A stretch of DNA of 64,000 nucleotides from Fusibacter ferrireducens (GCF_015352425.1 NZ_JADKNH010000016.1:37125-101124); one strand, 5' to 3'. Numbered from the stretch's first letter, positions 53,095 through 63,614 are shown. A program made the numbers and translations. The notes: a model not told the origin generated them from the letters alone.

Positions 53095-54327
53095 ATGAAA
53101 AAAAATCTAATACTAATATTGATACTTGGTTTACTTACCGCTGGGTTTTCATTTGCTGAGGACACAGATCCAGATGTTTATATTTTAAACAATGGTGGAG
53201 GCTATATAAGTCCAGAATCTTCTATTGAAAAGATAGATATAAATGGCGTTCAGGTCTACAACTATGAGAACTGGTTAAAGCAACCTGTTCCAGCAGATGT
53301 GTCACTGGGTAATTTAGGAATTATATCTGGTGATGGCAACGGTTATGCTTCAGACCGTACAATCTCACGAGAAGAAATGGTAACGATGCTACTTAAGATT
53401 GATCCAAGGGCAAAAGAGGACTATATTTTGCCAAGTACACCGTCATTTGTGGATGTACCGAAGACAAGTTGGGCATATAAATATGTTGAACAAGCAAAAA
53501 GTCTTGGCATTACAAGTGGAGTGAGTGAAGGTGTATTTGGGATAGGTGAGGCTGTAAATTATAAGCAAGCAACCTCATTTTTGTTAAATATGCTCGGTTA
53601 TAAGATTGACTGGAATACGGTAGAACAACAAGCTTCAGACCTTGGAATTGTTTCAAAATCAGGCTTGGAAAACACCTCTGGATTGCTCAAAAGATATGAG
53701 GTATTTGAATTGATTGTTGGCGTTTTAAATGCGGATACGAATGATGGTCAATATTTTGGTGACCTCTATAGGGCCAAAGTTGGTAACGTTGAGCTTGAAC
53801 TTCCAGTTAGAATTTGGGCGTCATTAAAGGAAAAAGAGTCCTATTTGGCTTTACTTATGGCGATGTTTAGTGATAAACCTACAAACACTTATATAGAACC
53901 TAAGTGGATCACACCATTGGATTCAGGTTTCTATGAGTATGTTGAATATAGTGAAGGAGGTGCTAAAGAAATATCTTTGCAACAATTAAAGGAGTTGATT
54001 CATGTAGATTCTGTGATATTTTCTATTGAAGCGGCAGATCGGTCCGCTCAGGAACCAGGCGTAATTATAATGGGACAATCTGATGAAGCTTATTTAGATA
54101 AGCTTATACTAGGGAGTGATGCAATTACGATTGCTTCTGGGAAGTCTGGTTCAAATGATGACGATGTGCTGAGCCATATTAAAATTGTTGCTGCTGGTCC
54201 AATGGTTAAAATAGAAGCAGAAGCTTCTGACAAAAGTTCTGTGAAGGCCATTTTGGATTTAGAAGGTGATTCTATTGTAGATGGATTTTTGCATTATCAT
54301 AATGTTTATGGTAGAGCAAATAAGTAA
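53095..54327 (+). CDS. SLH-domain surface protein
   Basis: An approximately 410-residue exported protein. Signal peptide MKKNLILILILGLLTAGFSFA is followed by two or three degenerate SLH repeats (about 60-215: LGIISGDGNG...ISREEMVTMLLKI; SFVDVPKTSWAYKYVEQAKSLGI), and a C-terminal region of about 200 residues without known motifs. SLH repeats bind pyruvylated secondary wall polymer. Starts at 53095, 53089 and 53059 are all possible. First of three surface proteins on this strand. Confidence 0.75.
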   Translation: MKKNLILILILGLLTAGFSFAEDTDPDVYILNNGGGYISPESSIEKIDINGVQVYNYENWLKQPVPADVSLGNLGIISGDGNGYASDRTISREEMVTMLLKIDPRAKEDYILPSTPSFVDVPKTSWAYKYVEQAKSLGITSGVSEGVFGIGEAVNYKQATSFLLNMLGYKIDWNTVEQQASDLGIVSKSGLENTSGLLKRYEVFELIVGVLNADTNDGQYFGDLYRAKVGNVELELPVRIWASLKEKESYLALLMAMFSDKPTNTYIEPKWITPLDSGFYEYVEYSEGGAKEISLQQLKELIHVDSVIFSIEAADRSAQEPGVIIMGQSDEAYLDKLILGSDAITIASGKSGSNDDDVLSHIKIVAAGPMVKIEAEASDKSSVKAILDLEGDSIVDGFLHYHNVYGRANK

Positions 54328-54635
54328 TACTTGGTTTTATGAATTACAAAGTAAGAAAAATAAAATACTAAAGAAACAAGAAACACATATACATTATGAG
54401 ATATTAATCTATAAGGACAAATTGCTAATATTATGGTCGATTTAACAAAAGAGATTACGAAGATAATAAGTTGGGCACAGAACATATGGTTTCGGAATAA
54501 CTTGAAATAGTGAAAATGATGCCAAATGAACTTATAATTTTTTTGGAGCTTGCAAGTATTGAAGCGATCGAAGTTAAAAAATAGATTGGAAGGTGTTTCA
54601 CTTAGATGTGATGAACAAATACATTGGGGGTAGTA
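54328..54635. other. Intergenic region, nothing recognised
   Basis: 308 bp of AT-rich sequence between two exported-protein genes. Only short ORFs occur, with no ribosome binding sites; I see no promoter or structure I can support. Confidence 0.4.
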
Positions 54636-57194
54636 ATGCAACTAAAAAAAAAAATAAGGATAAATATTATTCTCTTGTTTACATTGATGCTTGTAAGTGG
54701 ATTATCTTATTCTGAAAACCTAACAGAGAAGATTCAACTTCCAGAAGACTATAGCTGGGATAAGGGAGAGCAAGGCCGCACAAATGCTGAATTAGCAGAA
54801 GAATCATCTATCATAAAAAAGGGTAAAGAATACTATTTTGTTAATCGGATGACTGAAGATGGGATCTATAGAATTGATGAATATGGAACGGTTACTCAAA
54901 TAGTAACTAAAAGCATATCAGCGGGTCGCCATTTGAAAGTTGGTTTGAATAAGATTGGTGATAATATTATATTTTGTGATTCAAAAAGTATTTTGTTTTA
55001 CAATGTCGTAAGCGATGAAATCTTAGACTCAGGCATTAAACCTCTAGAGGAACTTTTGGCATACGAAGATGCTATTTTTGGAATTGATACTGAGGAAAAT
55101 AAATTGAAATATTATAATGTAGTATCGGGAGAAAGTCTTGATATTATAAATTTTAAAGATAGAAATCACTATTTGACGAGTCAAGGGTATCCAGATATTT
55201 TAGGTATAGATAATGGCATTCTGTATGTTTATGGAGATGATAAGATATACCAGTATAATATTGCTAGTAGAATACTCACTGTTTATGAGGATTTGACGGT
55301 GTTAAATGAAAATGGAGAAAAAATTGTTCCATTGCTAATTGCTAATGGAAATGTATATTACGAAGGCTCAACTGCAAACTCTGAAGATCTTGAACGTTAT
55401 AGTTATTATGGTGCAAAATATAGTTTAATAAAAAAAACCATAGTAACCCGTGAGTATACACATGTGATCCAAGGAATATACAACATTAAACCTTATCCTA
55501 GTAGAAGTGAGGAGGAATTTAATTTTAAAAGTGGTTGCCCAAGAGTAGCGTTAAATGATCGTGGGAATTTGGTTTTCATGGTGGATGAATCAGATCTTAG
55601 ATACGCTGTTTGGAATACCAATAAAGGGGTTGAGAAACTTGATGGATTTAAAGGATCGTTTTATGAGAGTTTTTCCAAAAAAGATCAAGCATACATGAGA
55701 AACACCCTTACTTACTATGCTAAGAATAGTCATGTAAGTTGTAATTATTGTAAATATTTTGTTGAAATTATTGGTAATGAAATTAAACTACAACGTATTT
55801 GGTTATCAGATATTTCAGGAATTCAATTTGATGAGATTGCAACAGTAGGAGATAATTATCTGTTTTGGGCAAATAGCATGAGTAATTTCCTTGTATCATA
55901 TGACAAGAGTACCAAACAAAATACTGCTATAAAGTACCTTAGTGATTATGTTGATTTAGAAGTAAAATTAGAGCAAGTAGAAGATTTATTTGTAAAAAAT
56001 ATTAGATCTTTATACTATGGCGAAAATATTGTTCAAGCTGATCAGAAGATATACTTTATTAGTGAAGCAATTTCGTGGTTTGTTGAAAAAGGTAACCTAA
56101 AAACTATAGAAGGATTAAATATCAAATGCGCTGATAATGATATTGATATTGATGAAAAGCATCTAGTATATCAAGATGATGAAAAGTTATTTTATATTAA
56201 TCTTGATACAGGGACAAAAACGCTTTTAAAGGAAGCGTTTAATTCAGCATTTTCAATATATAATGATGCACTATACTATATTGATCCCAATGATTCGAAT
56301 TTAAATTTTGAAAATTGTACTGTAGGTAGAGTTCATAAGATTGATTTAGAAAGTGGCAAAGATATAAGCGTTGCTGATAGAGAAGTTGCAAGTAATATAA
56401 TAGTGTTTAAAGAAGGTATATTAACCCATATAAATCCTACACTTGCAGGTAGTTGGATATTTGGTGATATATATGATACGGATGGCTATGCTTTATTGGA
56501 TCCAATTACACTCAATGAAATCAAGGTATACTCGGATGTGCGTTTACCAAATTTATATAGAGATGATTTGTACTTTCTGGATTCCTTATATAGTAATACG
56601 ATTTATAAGTATAATGCACAAAATAAAAATATGGAAGAGTTTTTTAAATTCAAATTTCCAATCCAAGATTATTATTTTGCGAATGACAAAATATATTATA
56701 CAGTTAAAAGTGAAAGCTATTTATTATTAGAGGGTAATCAATCCAATAATCCGGAGATAAGTTTAAAATTGGATATGCTCTCAAACAAAGGTGATGTTCA
56801 AGCGTTATCGCAACTTGAGTCATTTCAGTTAGGAACTTTTGAAATCCTTCCAGAAGGGATAAACTTTGATGACACATTGATAAATGATATAAGTTTTCCA
56901 TTTTTGAAGTATGAAGGTGTTGTTTATATACCTGTTACCTATAAAAACTCCAATCTGTTTGATTGGAAATATAATTGGGATAATGATATTGGATTTTCTT
57001 TAGAATTTAAAGAAGGAAGTGATTTTAGAAGTAGAGTGAGTGTTCCAAATTTCCAAAACTCAGGTTTTGTAGAAGTTACGTTAGCTAATTACGATTTTAT
57101 GCTGAATGGCAAAAAATATAGAAGTATTATAGATGGTTTTCCTATTATTAACTACAAGGGAATTACTTACGTGGCAATGGATCTTATCCAATAA
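54636..57194 (+). CDS. Large exported propeller-like protein with C-terminal Cu-amine-oxidase-N-like domain
   Basis: An 852-residue exported protein: signal peptide (IRINIILLFTLMLVSGLSYS), then about 700 residues of repeated beta-blade patterns (KEYYFVNRMTEDGIYRID, DNIIFCDSKSILFYNV, KIYFISEAISWF, HLVYQDDEKLFYINLDTGTKT), like DUF5050 propellers. The C-terminal 120 residues (SFPFLKYEGVVYIPVTY...NYKGITYVAMDLI) resemble the copper amine oxidase N-terminal-like domain common in clostridial surface proteins. There is no enzyme motif. It lies between two SLH proteins and probably shares their surface location. Confidence 0.65.
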   Translation: MQLKKKIRINIILLFTLMLVSGLSYSENLTEKIQLPEDYSWDKGEQGRTNAELAEESSIIKKGKEYYFVNRMTEDGIYRIDEYGTVTQIVTKSISAGRHLKVGLNKIGDNIIFCDSKSILFYNVVSDEILDSGIKPLEELLAYEDAIFGIDTEENKLKYYNVVSGESLDIINFKDRNHYLTSQGYPDILGIDNGILYVYGDDKIYQYNIASRILTVYEDLTVLNENGEKIVPLLIANGNVYYEGSTANSEDLERYSYYGAKYSLIKKTIVTREYTHVIQGIYNIKPYPSRSEEEFNFKSGCPRVALNDRGNLVFMVDESDLRYAVWNTNKGVEKLDGFKGSFYESFSKKDQAYMRNTLTYYAKNSHVSCNYCKYFVEIIGNEIKLQRIWLSDISGIQFDEIATVGDNYLFWANSMSNFLVSYDKSTKQNTAIKYLSDYVDLEVKLEQVEDLFVKNIRSLYYGENIVQADQKIYFISEAISWFVEKGNLKTIEGLNIKCADNDIDIDEKHLVYQDDEKLFYINLDTGTKTLLKEAFNSAFSIYNDALYYIDPNDSNLNFENCTVGRVHKIDLESGKDISVADREVASNIIVFKEGILTHINPTLAGSWIFGDIYDTDGYALLDPITLNEIKVYSDVRLPNLYRDDLYFLDSLYSNTIYKYNAQNKNMEEFFKFKFPIQDYYFANDKIYYTVKSESYLLLEGNQSNNPEISLKLDMLSNKGDVQALSQLESFQLGTFEILPEGINFDDTLINDISFPFLKYEGVVYIPVTYKNSNLFDWKYNWDNDIGFSLEFKEGSDFRSRVSVPNFQNSGFVEVTLANYDFMLNGKKYRSIIDGFPIINYKGITYVAMDLIQ

Positions 57195-57236
57195 AATTTA
57201 AGTAAACAGTAAACTATGAGTACTTATGTAAAAAAA

Positions 57237-57389
57237 TCACAACATGTAGCAGTTTATTTTACATTCATCAGGAAGATTATCACTCCTTGGAAGCAAATTA
57301 TCTAAAAAAGTTAAAGCCTTGCCGTCCATATGTTTAGTGATTTCTTCAAGTAAATATCTAATATGTTGATAAAGTTTCAAATTATTCAT
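57237..57389 (-). pseudogene. C-terminal remnant of an IS66-type transposase
   Basis: The minus strand encodes 50 residues starting MNNLKLYQHIRYLLEEI and containing DNLLPRSDNLPDECKI, like the end of IS66 TnpC proteins (the usual LLPWS...LPE.C). Just upstream, the sequence IIAETVK continues in another frame. A one-base deletion near 57389 appears to have broken the gene. Only this tail remains. Confidence 0.6.
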
Positions 57390-57469
57390 TTTACGGTTTC
57401 GGCAATGATATACGGAGAGATAAAGTGGTTACAGCAAACAAATGTTGCTTAATTAAGGGAGAAAAAATT

Positions 57470-60400
57470 ATGAAAAGAATATTGTCAATGGTGCTCATCG
57501 TAGCACTTATGATAACACTGATTACACCTGTTTATGCAGATGTGGCAGTTCAAGATGACTTGGTTGGTCATTGGTCAGAATCGATTATGAGAGAATGGAT
57601 TGGTGAAGAGCTTATTTCAGGATATGACGGAAATAGCTATAAACCCAATACCGCGATTACGCGTGCCGAGTTCTGTACATTACTTAATAACGTCATTGGG
57701 TTGACTGCAACAGAAAATACAGTTGCTTTTAAAGATGTTGCACCATCGGACTGGTTTTATCAAACCATAAAAAATGCGGCGAGCAATGGCTGGGTATCAG
57801 GATATGAGGATGGCGCCTTCTATCCAAACAACCCTATAAAAAGGGAAGAAGCGGCAGTCGTCGTAAAAAAGATTTTATCTCAAAATGCAGCTTCACAATC
57901 GACTTCATTAAATCATTTTAAAGATTACAATGAGATCAGTACTTGGTCAAAAGAAGCGATTGAGACTTTAGTGAATAAGGGTTATCTCAATGGTTATCCA
58001 GATGGCACTTTTCGAGCAAAGCAGAGTATAACACGTGGTGAAGCCGTGGCAATGCTGGGCAAAGTCTTTGGTGAAATTTTTAGCGCTAAAGGGACTTATA
58101 AAGGTGCAAAAGAGACGACCTATGAGAATGTCACCATTGCATCAGCAGATGTGACCCTTGAAGATATGATGGTTAAAGGCGATCTCTACATAGCTGAAAG
58201 TGTTGGCAATGGCGATGTGACGTTAAACAATGTGACCGTTGAAGGTGATATCATCGTAAAAGGTGGTGGCGAGCATTCAATTCACTTTAACAATACCAAT
58301 GTTTTAGGCGCTTTAATTGTCAAAAAAGCAGATAATAAGATTAGAATCATAGCCTCTGGAACGACACGTGTCAATGTCACTTATTTAGCTTCTGGCGCAC
58401 TCTTAGTAGAGGATGAGCTGGCAGCGGATGGCTTCAATAACGTGATCTTAAATGCTGAAACATTAGAGGGCTTGGAGATTGAATTAGTGGGGCGTTTTAA
58501 TACGGTAGAGGCTCTCACAGAGGGTTTTAAAATCAACTTACCAGAAAAATCGACCATCCAGCAATTAAATGTCAATGATAAAGCGGTTGGATTTGATGTT
58601 GCAGGTAAAGGGACAATACAAGCAGCAAGTGTCAACGCCAACGATAGTCGTATCGATGTAAGTGTAGATAAAATGTCAGTGGGTGAAAAAGTAAAAGGCG
58701 TGACTGCGAACGGGAAAGAAATGGCAGGAGGCACAGACGCGAATAATCCACAAGCGGGAGGCATCGCAGGCGGTACAACTGGTGGCACCACTGGACCGGG
58801 TTCAAGTGGGGGTTCATCATCAAATGATTCAAAGGACGATTCAAAGGACGATGATAAAAAAGATCCGACACCTTTAGCGGTCTTAACGCTTTCAAATACA
58901 AGTGTTCAAATGACCACAACTCAAATGATCACAGTAACAGCAACCGTTCAATCTACGACATCAAGCATGGTAAATGCAAATGTCATTTGGGTATCTCAGT
59001 CACCTAATGCAGTTTCGGTGTCGAAGAATGGCTCAGAAGTTTCTAATACGGGCAATCAAATGGTGATTGAAAACCAATTGAAGGCGTCAGGTACCACAAG
59101 TAGTGCTATTATTACGGTATATGTGGTGAAAGAGCCTTCGCTTTCAGATCCACTTGTAAGCAGTAATGTGATTACGTCCAAAAATATTTCAGTCGCAATA
59201 GCTAAAGAAAATACAAAGATGTACACGGTCTACTTTGAAGCTTATAAGGGCGATACCACAAGTGTTCCTAAGCAAGAAGTTCTTCCAGGTCAGGTGGTCG
59301 TGATGCCAGTGGCACCTACTAAGACGGGGTATACCTTCAAAGGTTGGTATTTAGAGGATGCTAAATATGATTTTTCAAAACCTGTCGAAAAGGATATGAC
59401 TTTAAAAGCAGTATGGGAAATTGCGACAACAAAATTTGTTGACGATCGATTTGATACCGGGTATCCAAAGGTGACCGTAAATGAAGATGGGTATATTACA
59501 GTGAGTCTTAAATTGAAAAATGCACCCGATTCTACGGTAAAAGCATATCTCATTGCTGATCCATACAATACGGTTCTAGAACCAGATAAAACGGCAGTGA
59601 TGCATGGTCACACTGGAAGTGAAGATTCTATAGCTTGGGCGAAATATAACGGTTATTTAGAAATTAATGATACAAGTGTTCATACCATTGTAACGACTGC
59701 CAAAACAGACGATAAAAAAGCACTTGTGGCAATTGTACTAAAAGATAACACTAAGGTATCGATAAAACCTACTATTATAGAAATTGAAAAGACGCTTGTA
59801 GACGAGTTGGATGAGTATCCACCAACAGTAGGATCCATTTACATCAATAATTCAAAAACTAAGATATATGTCTACACTCATGATGAACTGGATGGTTCAA
59901 GTAATGCTGAGCCAACTGATTTTGAACTCACTTATATGGGTAATCCGGTTACAATAACCAAAGTCGACGTTTTGGAAGATGCTATTAAATTTTATGATGC
60001 GGTGGAACTCAGCGTATCTGGATTGACTTCTGATATCCAAGTCTCAGAGTTGGCTTTAAATTACACTGGAACAGGGATTACAGATAAAGCAAAAATACCA
60101 AATTCATTTGAAAGGTTTAATAATGAAAGTATTAAAAGCGCTCAAGCAATGATTCCAAATGTATATGTTTCTTCTAATTTAGAGTATATGAGATTAAAAA
60201 TTACACCAAGTATTGAAACCGATTCATCTAGTTTTGATAAATATAATATTAAAGCTTATTATGCAAGTGATTTTGATGCTATTAGTGCGGACAATGAATT
60301 GAAACTTGAATTTGTGAATTCACCAGTTGGAATGGGTGAGGTCGATTTTACTTATAAAATAGTGAATACACCAGCACAATCAGATGAGAATAAAATTTAT

Positions 60401-60856
60401 GTAGTAGCCGAGATTACAACTTGTGCAAAAGATCGCATGACTATTGATTCAAGCACAATTACGCCTTTGATTATTAATCCGCCAGTACTTATAGATGGGT
60501 TTTCAAATGCAAATTATTTTGAAGTTACTTATGAGGGGCTTGTTGAAGGCAGTGTTTATGGTTGCTCTTTTGATCTAAAGATTGTTGATAGTAATGATTC
60601 AATTATTGATTTATCAACGTTTTCAGGAATGGGTGGCGCATATGGAGTCCCAAAATCTGATGCAGACAATAATTTAAGTAGTCAGTCCAAAATACATTTT
60701 ATGGGCAACTATTATTATGGGACATTGCCAACTGCTTCATCAGGCATGAAGGTTTACATTCGTTATAATCCTAAACATAATCATGAGTACCTTAAAGATA
60801 TTTCAGGAAAAGAACTAAAAACTCCTTCTGATTGGATAGAAGTCACCATCCAATAA
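57470..60856 (+). CDS. Large SLH-domain cell-surface protein
   Basis: A 1128-residue exported protein: signal peptide (MKRILSMVLIVALMITLITPVYA), three clear SLH repeats (about 28-190, e.g. FKDVAPSDWFYQTIKNAASNG, with ITRAEF/IKREEA/ITRGEA motifs), a beta-helix-like region (about 200-400), a Gly/Ser/Asp-rich linker (about 435-465), a bacterial Ig-like domain, an InlB/Flg_new-type repeat (TGYTFKGWYLEDAKYDF, about 605-650), and about 450 residues of unknown folds. It is anchored to the wall through SLH and may bind partners or substrates. ATG 57470 follows AGGGAG. Confidence 0.88.
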   Translation: MKRILSMVLIVALMITLITPVYADVAVQDDLVGHWSESIMREWIGEELISGYDGNSYKPNTAITRAEFCTLLNNVIGLTATENTVAFKDVAPSDWFYQTIKNAASNGWVSGYEDGAFYPNNPIKREEAAVVVKKILSQNAASQSTSLNHFKDYNEISTWSKEAIETLVNKGYLNGYPDGTFRAKQSITRGEAVAMLGKVFGEIFSAKGTYKGAKETTYENVTIASADVTLEDMMVKGDLYIAESVGNGDVTLNNVTVEGDIIVKGGGEHSIHFNNTNVLGALIVKKADNKIRIIASGTTRVNVTYLASGALLVEDELAADGFNNVILNAETLEGLEIELVGRFNTVEALTEGFKINLPEKSTIQQLNVNDKAVGFDVAGKGTIQAASVNANDSRIDVSVDKMSVGEKVKGVTANGKEMAGGTDANNPQAGGIAGGTTGGTTGPGSSGGSSSNDSKDDSKDDDKKDPTPLAVLTLSNTSVQMTTTQMITVTATVQSTTSSMVNANVIWVSQSPNAVSVSKNGSEVSNTGNQMVIENQLKASGTTSSAIITVYVVKEPSLSDPLVSSNVITSKNISVAIAKENTKMYTVYFEAYKGDTTSVPKQEVLPGQVVVMPVAPTKTGYTFKGWYLEDAKYDFSKPVEKDMTLKAVWEIATTKFVDDRFDTGYPKVTVNEDGYITVSLKLKNAPDSTVKAYLIADPYNTVLEPDKTAVMHGHTGSEDSIAWAKYNGYLEINDTSVHTIVTTAKTDDKKALVAIVLKDNTKVSIKPTIIEIEKTLVDELDEYPPTVGSIYINNSKTKIYVYTHDELDGSSNAEPTDFELTYMGNPVTITKVDVLEDAIKFYDAVELSVSGLTSDIQVSELALNYTGTGITDKAKIPNSFERFNNESIKSAQAMIPNVYVSSNLEYMRLKITPSIETDSSSFDKYNIKAYYASDFDAISADNELKLEFVNSPVGMGEVDFTYKIVNTPAQSDENKIYVVAEITTCAKDRMTIDSSTITPLIINPPVLIDGFSNANYFEVTYEGLVEGSVYGCSFDLKIVDSNDSIIDLSTFSGMGGAYGVPKSDADNNLSSQSKIHFMGNYYYGTLPTASSGMKVYIRYNPKHNHEYLKDISGKELKTPSDWIEVTIQ

Positions 60857-60861
60857 AAAAG

Positions 60862-60912
60862 AAAAACCAAACTGTCCAGGGTGTATGATCACCTTACAGT
60901 TTGGTTTTTTTT
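60862..60912. terminator. Bidirectional hairpin terminator
   Basis: AAAAACCAAACTGT (60862-60875) pairs with ACAGTTTGGTTTTT (60896-60909), extended by GGTG/CACC. The poly-A and poly-T ends let it serve both converging genes. Confidence 0.85.
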
Positions 60913-60935
60913 ATACATAAATCAGATATAAAATT

Positions 60936-61430
60936 TCAAATCAACCCATCAACACCATGCTTAATAAGAAACTCATTCGTCTTCCAAAAATCATAACCAC
61001 ACCTAAGGCAATAGTTTATAAGTTTTCCTTGATTGGAAGCCATAAGAGAATCAAATCTTTGAAAGTGTAAACTTTCCAGAAAGAGGTTAGCCGTATCAAG
61101 ATCCATGTCTAGAATAAATATAAGTTTATAGGCATTTTCAATTTGTATTGTTGAAGGATTATAAGCATTTTTTAACTTTGGATTTACAATAAAATAATTA
61201 TTTAAGTTATTAGGGAGGCCATATTTTGCTTTCATCATATTCAAACTAATCGGTTTAGTATTATCTTGATCACATTTATGCAAATATTTAGAGTAAATTT
61301 GGGAAAGTATGATTTTATATTGAGGTATTTTATGATAGCTCAACTTAGGAAAATCAGTTGAAGATTTTAGTTTGTAGATTTTAGTGGTGTTAAATAAATG
61401 TGTTTTAGACGGTTTTAGTATTTTTTTCAT
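60936..61430 (-). CDS. Uncharacterised protein linked to the Ser/Thr kinase
   Basis: A 164-residue, Lys/Asn-rich protein without a signal peptide or membrane helix. I do not recognise its family. The C-terminal half (PSTIQIENAYKLIFILDMDLDTANLFLESLHFQRFDS...) looks helical, with a CLRCGYDFWKTNEFLIKHG end. It starts 24 bp after the kinase gene on the same strand and is probably cotranscribed, which makes it a candidate kinase partner or substrate. Confidence 0.5.
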   Translation of the reverse strand: MKKILKPSKTHLFNTTKIYKLKSSTDFPKLSYHKIPQYKIILSQIYSKYLHKCDQDNTKPISLNMMKAKYGLPNNLNNYFIVNPKLKNAYNPSTIQIENAYKLIFILDMDLDTANLFLESLHFQRFDSLMASNQGKLINYCLRCGYDFWKTNEFLIKHGVDGLI

Positions 61431-61454
61431 AAGGGGATCCTTTTATATAAAAAA

Positions 61455-63614
61455 TTATTTAATTTCGATGGTAAAAGTGGCTAATTCTGATTGATTGTCA
61501 TAGAGATCAAAATAAGATGCGGTCGCTTTATATTGCCCTTTTTTTAGTTCAGGGTCATCAATCTTTACTATGCTATTAGGTGAATGTATTATAATGGGTG
61601 TATCAGAAATATTTATTTCCACTTGATATTTCTCTGCATGGGCAGCTTTCTCAAATTCAAGATCACCATTTTCATTTATAGTTGAATTTATGACTTGAGG
61701 CGCGGGTAACTGCGGGGGCAATATATAAAAACTTCTCTGAGTTACAGGAGATATTTTATCGTTAAGCTGATATGTTGAACTAATGGAAAACATGCCTGGT
61801 TTTGATAGAACATTACTTAAGTCATAAGATTGAGAATTTCCGGATAAAGAAACCTTTGTCGTTTCTCCAGTTGCTAGATGAACAATAGTAAAATTTAAGG
61901 AATCTGACTCAAGGGGATTCCACTCGATAATTTTTTTATCATAGTAATTATAGCCTGTGTCTTTTGAAGTTATAAAAGTCAGATAATTTAATTCACCATA
62001 ATCTGTAATACCAATTATAGTAGAATCAGATTTTGATAAATTGTCTGATTGGAGTGTTGCTAAGTATAAACCAGGAGATAATTCAAGGCTTTCAATGTTC
62101 ACAGCACTACCTTGTAATCTTTCCTGATATACTTCCTTGAGGCCATAGATGCTTTTAATTCTAAGAATACTATCTGTACTATTTTCAAGATCAAATTGAA
62201 TTTTTTCACGATTATTAAAGGCGTAGAATTCTTTTTTAAAATGCGGTCCATTGAATAAAGGCATTTTACTGGTGATAGAGAAATCCATATACTTATAATA
62301 GGGACTGAACAATTGATCTACGGGATGAGCAAATACATAAATGCGGTATTTTGAAGGATTCAATCCTAAATCTGACAACTCTAATTTTGGTTTTTGAGTT
62401 TCTATAAGATATTCAAAAGGTGAGTGCCAAGTTGATAAATCTGTGATGTTTATATAGTATTTATAATGATCCTTAGGATGTGTCCATTCGATAAAGCCCT
62501 CTCCATATTTAAATTCAGAATTAACAGCCGTAATGAATTCAAATTCTTTGAAGGTCTCTTCATCATCAGTACTAAGAGTGTCAGCTGAAGTCATATTAGA
62601 GTCATTATCGGTTGGCGGTGTCGAAGAACCTAGATGGTGATTTTTACTAATGAAAGCGGTTAGGAGAATAAGACATACTGTTAGAGCGAATACGTATTTT
62701 AAATTGAATTTTCGATCCGTAGGTTTGAAATTTAATAGATTTTCAATTTCGGATACATTTTGGAATCTTTCAGAGGGGCTAGGTTTAGTGCATTTTTCTA
62801 TAATCGGTATAAGCTGATGATTCATATCTGGAGTCTTGACAGTAAGAGCATACTCATCCATATAATCAAGGATATAGCTCAGAATTTTTCCAAGAGAATA
62901 GATATCTGAGCATATGCTCTGTGTGTTTGCCCCACTCATTTGTTCGGGAGAAGAGAAATGGTTTGAGTATGCAACCGTCTTTATGGATTTTGAGTCCTCA
63001 AAGTTTTTTGAAATGCCAAAATCACCTAAAATCACATGATTATAGGCAATGTAAATATTATCAGGTTTTAAGTCTCTGTGGATAATATCATTATTATGTA
63101 CGTATTTTACAGCGGTTAGAAGTTGTTTGTATATTTTTACAAGTGATTCAACATCCAAATGTTTATCTCTCGCTAATAATTCTGAAAGTGTGGGATAATT
63201 AAGGTATTCAAGAACTAGATAAGCCGTATTATTGGCTTCAAATTGTTCGATAACAGTAATCGTATATTTTGAATCAGATAACTTTTTAAGCAGAAGCGTT
63301 TCATTTTTAAATTTTTCTATGAGCTCAATATGACAATCAAATTTCTCGCTTTTAAAATTTTCTATTTCCACGGCAGACTTAATACGGCTATACATTAGGG
63401 TTTCATTTTTATATCGTATAGGATTAGGTGGGCAGAATTCTTTAATAGCGACGAGTTGGTTGTTATAACTATTGTGTGCTTTATAAACAAAGCCACTTTC
63501 TCCACAATAGAGTAGCTGATCGATAATGTATTGATTATTTTTAAGCGCAGTCCCCTCTTTTAAAGCTGACGTATGCTCTATAGGAGTTAAAACATTTTTT
63601 TCTAGTATATTCAT
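61455..63614 (-). CDS. Membrane Ser/Thr protein kinase (PknB-like) with extracellular domain
   Basis: A 719-residue kinase. The N-terminal kinase domain (about 28-295) is intact: GESGFVYKA loop, VAIKE (K58), catalytic HRDLKPDN, GDFGIS and a SSPEQMSG activation segment. A membrane helix (about 310-330) is followed by 380 extracellular residues of beta-sandwich, fibronectin-like character, not the PASTA repeats of PknB. The start at 63614 is set by GTGAGG; an upstream in-frame start (63731) would add a hydrophobic segment without a good ribosome binding site. It is on the strand opposite the SLH proteins. Confidence 0.88.
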   Translation of the reverse strand: MNILEKNVLTPIEHTSALKEGTALKNNQYIIDQLLYCGESGFVYKAHNSYNNQLVAIKEFCPPNPIRYKNETLMYSRIKSAVEIENFKSEKFDCHIELIEKFKNETLLLKKLSDSKYTITVIEQFEANNTAYLVLEYLNYPTLSELLARDKHLDVESLVKIYKQLLTAVKYVHNNDIIHRDLKPDNIYIAYNHVILGDFGISKNFEDSKSIKTVAYSNHFSSPEQMSGANTQSICSDIYSLGKILSYILDYMDEYALTVKTPDMNHQLIPIIEKCTKPSPSERFQNVSEIENLLNFKPTDRKFNLKYVFALTVCLILLTAFISKNHHLGSSTPPTDNDSNMTSADTLSTDDEETFKEFEFITAVNSEFKYGEGFIEWTHPKDHYKYYINITDLSTWHSPFEYLIETQKPKLELSDLGLNPSKYRIYVFAHPVDQLFSPYYKYMDFSITSKMPLFNGPHFKKEFYAFNNREKIQFDLENSTDSILRIKSIYGLKEVYQERLQGSAVNIESLELSPGLYLATLQSDNLSKSDSTIIGITDYGELNYLTFITSKDTGYNYYDKKIIEWNPLESDSLNFTIVHLATGETTKVSLSGNSQSYDLSNVLSKPGMFSISSTYQLNDKISPVTQRSFYILPPQLPAPQVINSTINENGDLEFEKAAHAEKYQVEINISDTPIIIHSPNSIVKIDDPELKKGQYKATASYFDLYDNQSELATFTIEIK

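Noticed and set aside
54306..54641. Minus-strand 111-residue ORF in the gap between surface genes
   Set aside because: Rich in Phe, Tyr and His from AT-rich DNA, no ribosome binding site and no family resemblance; treated as chance.
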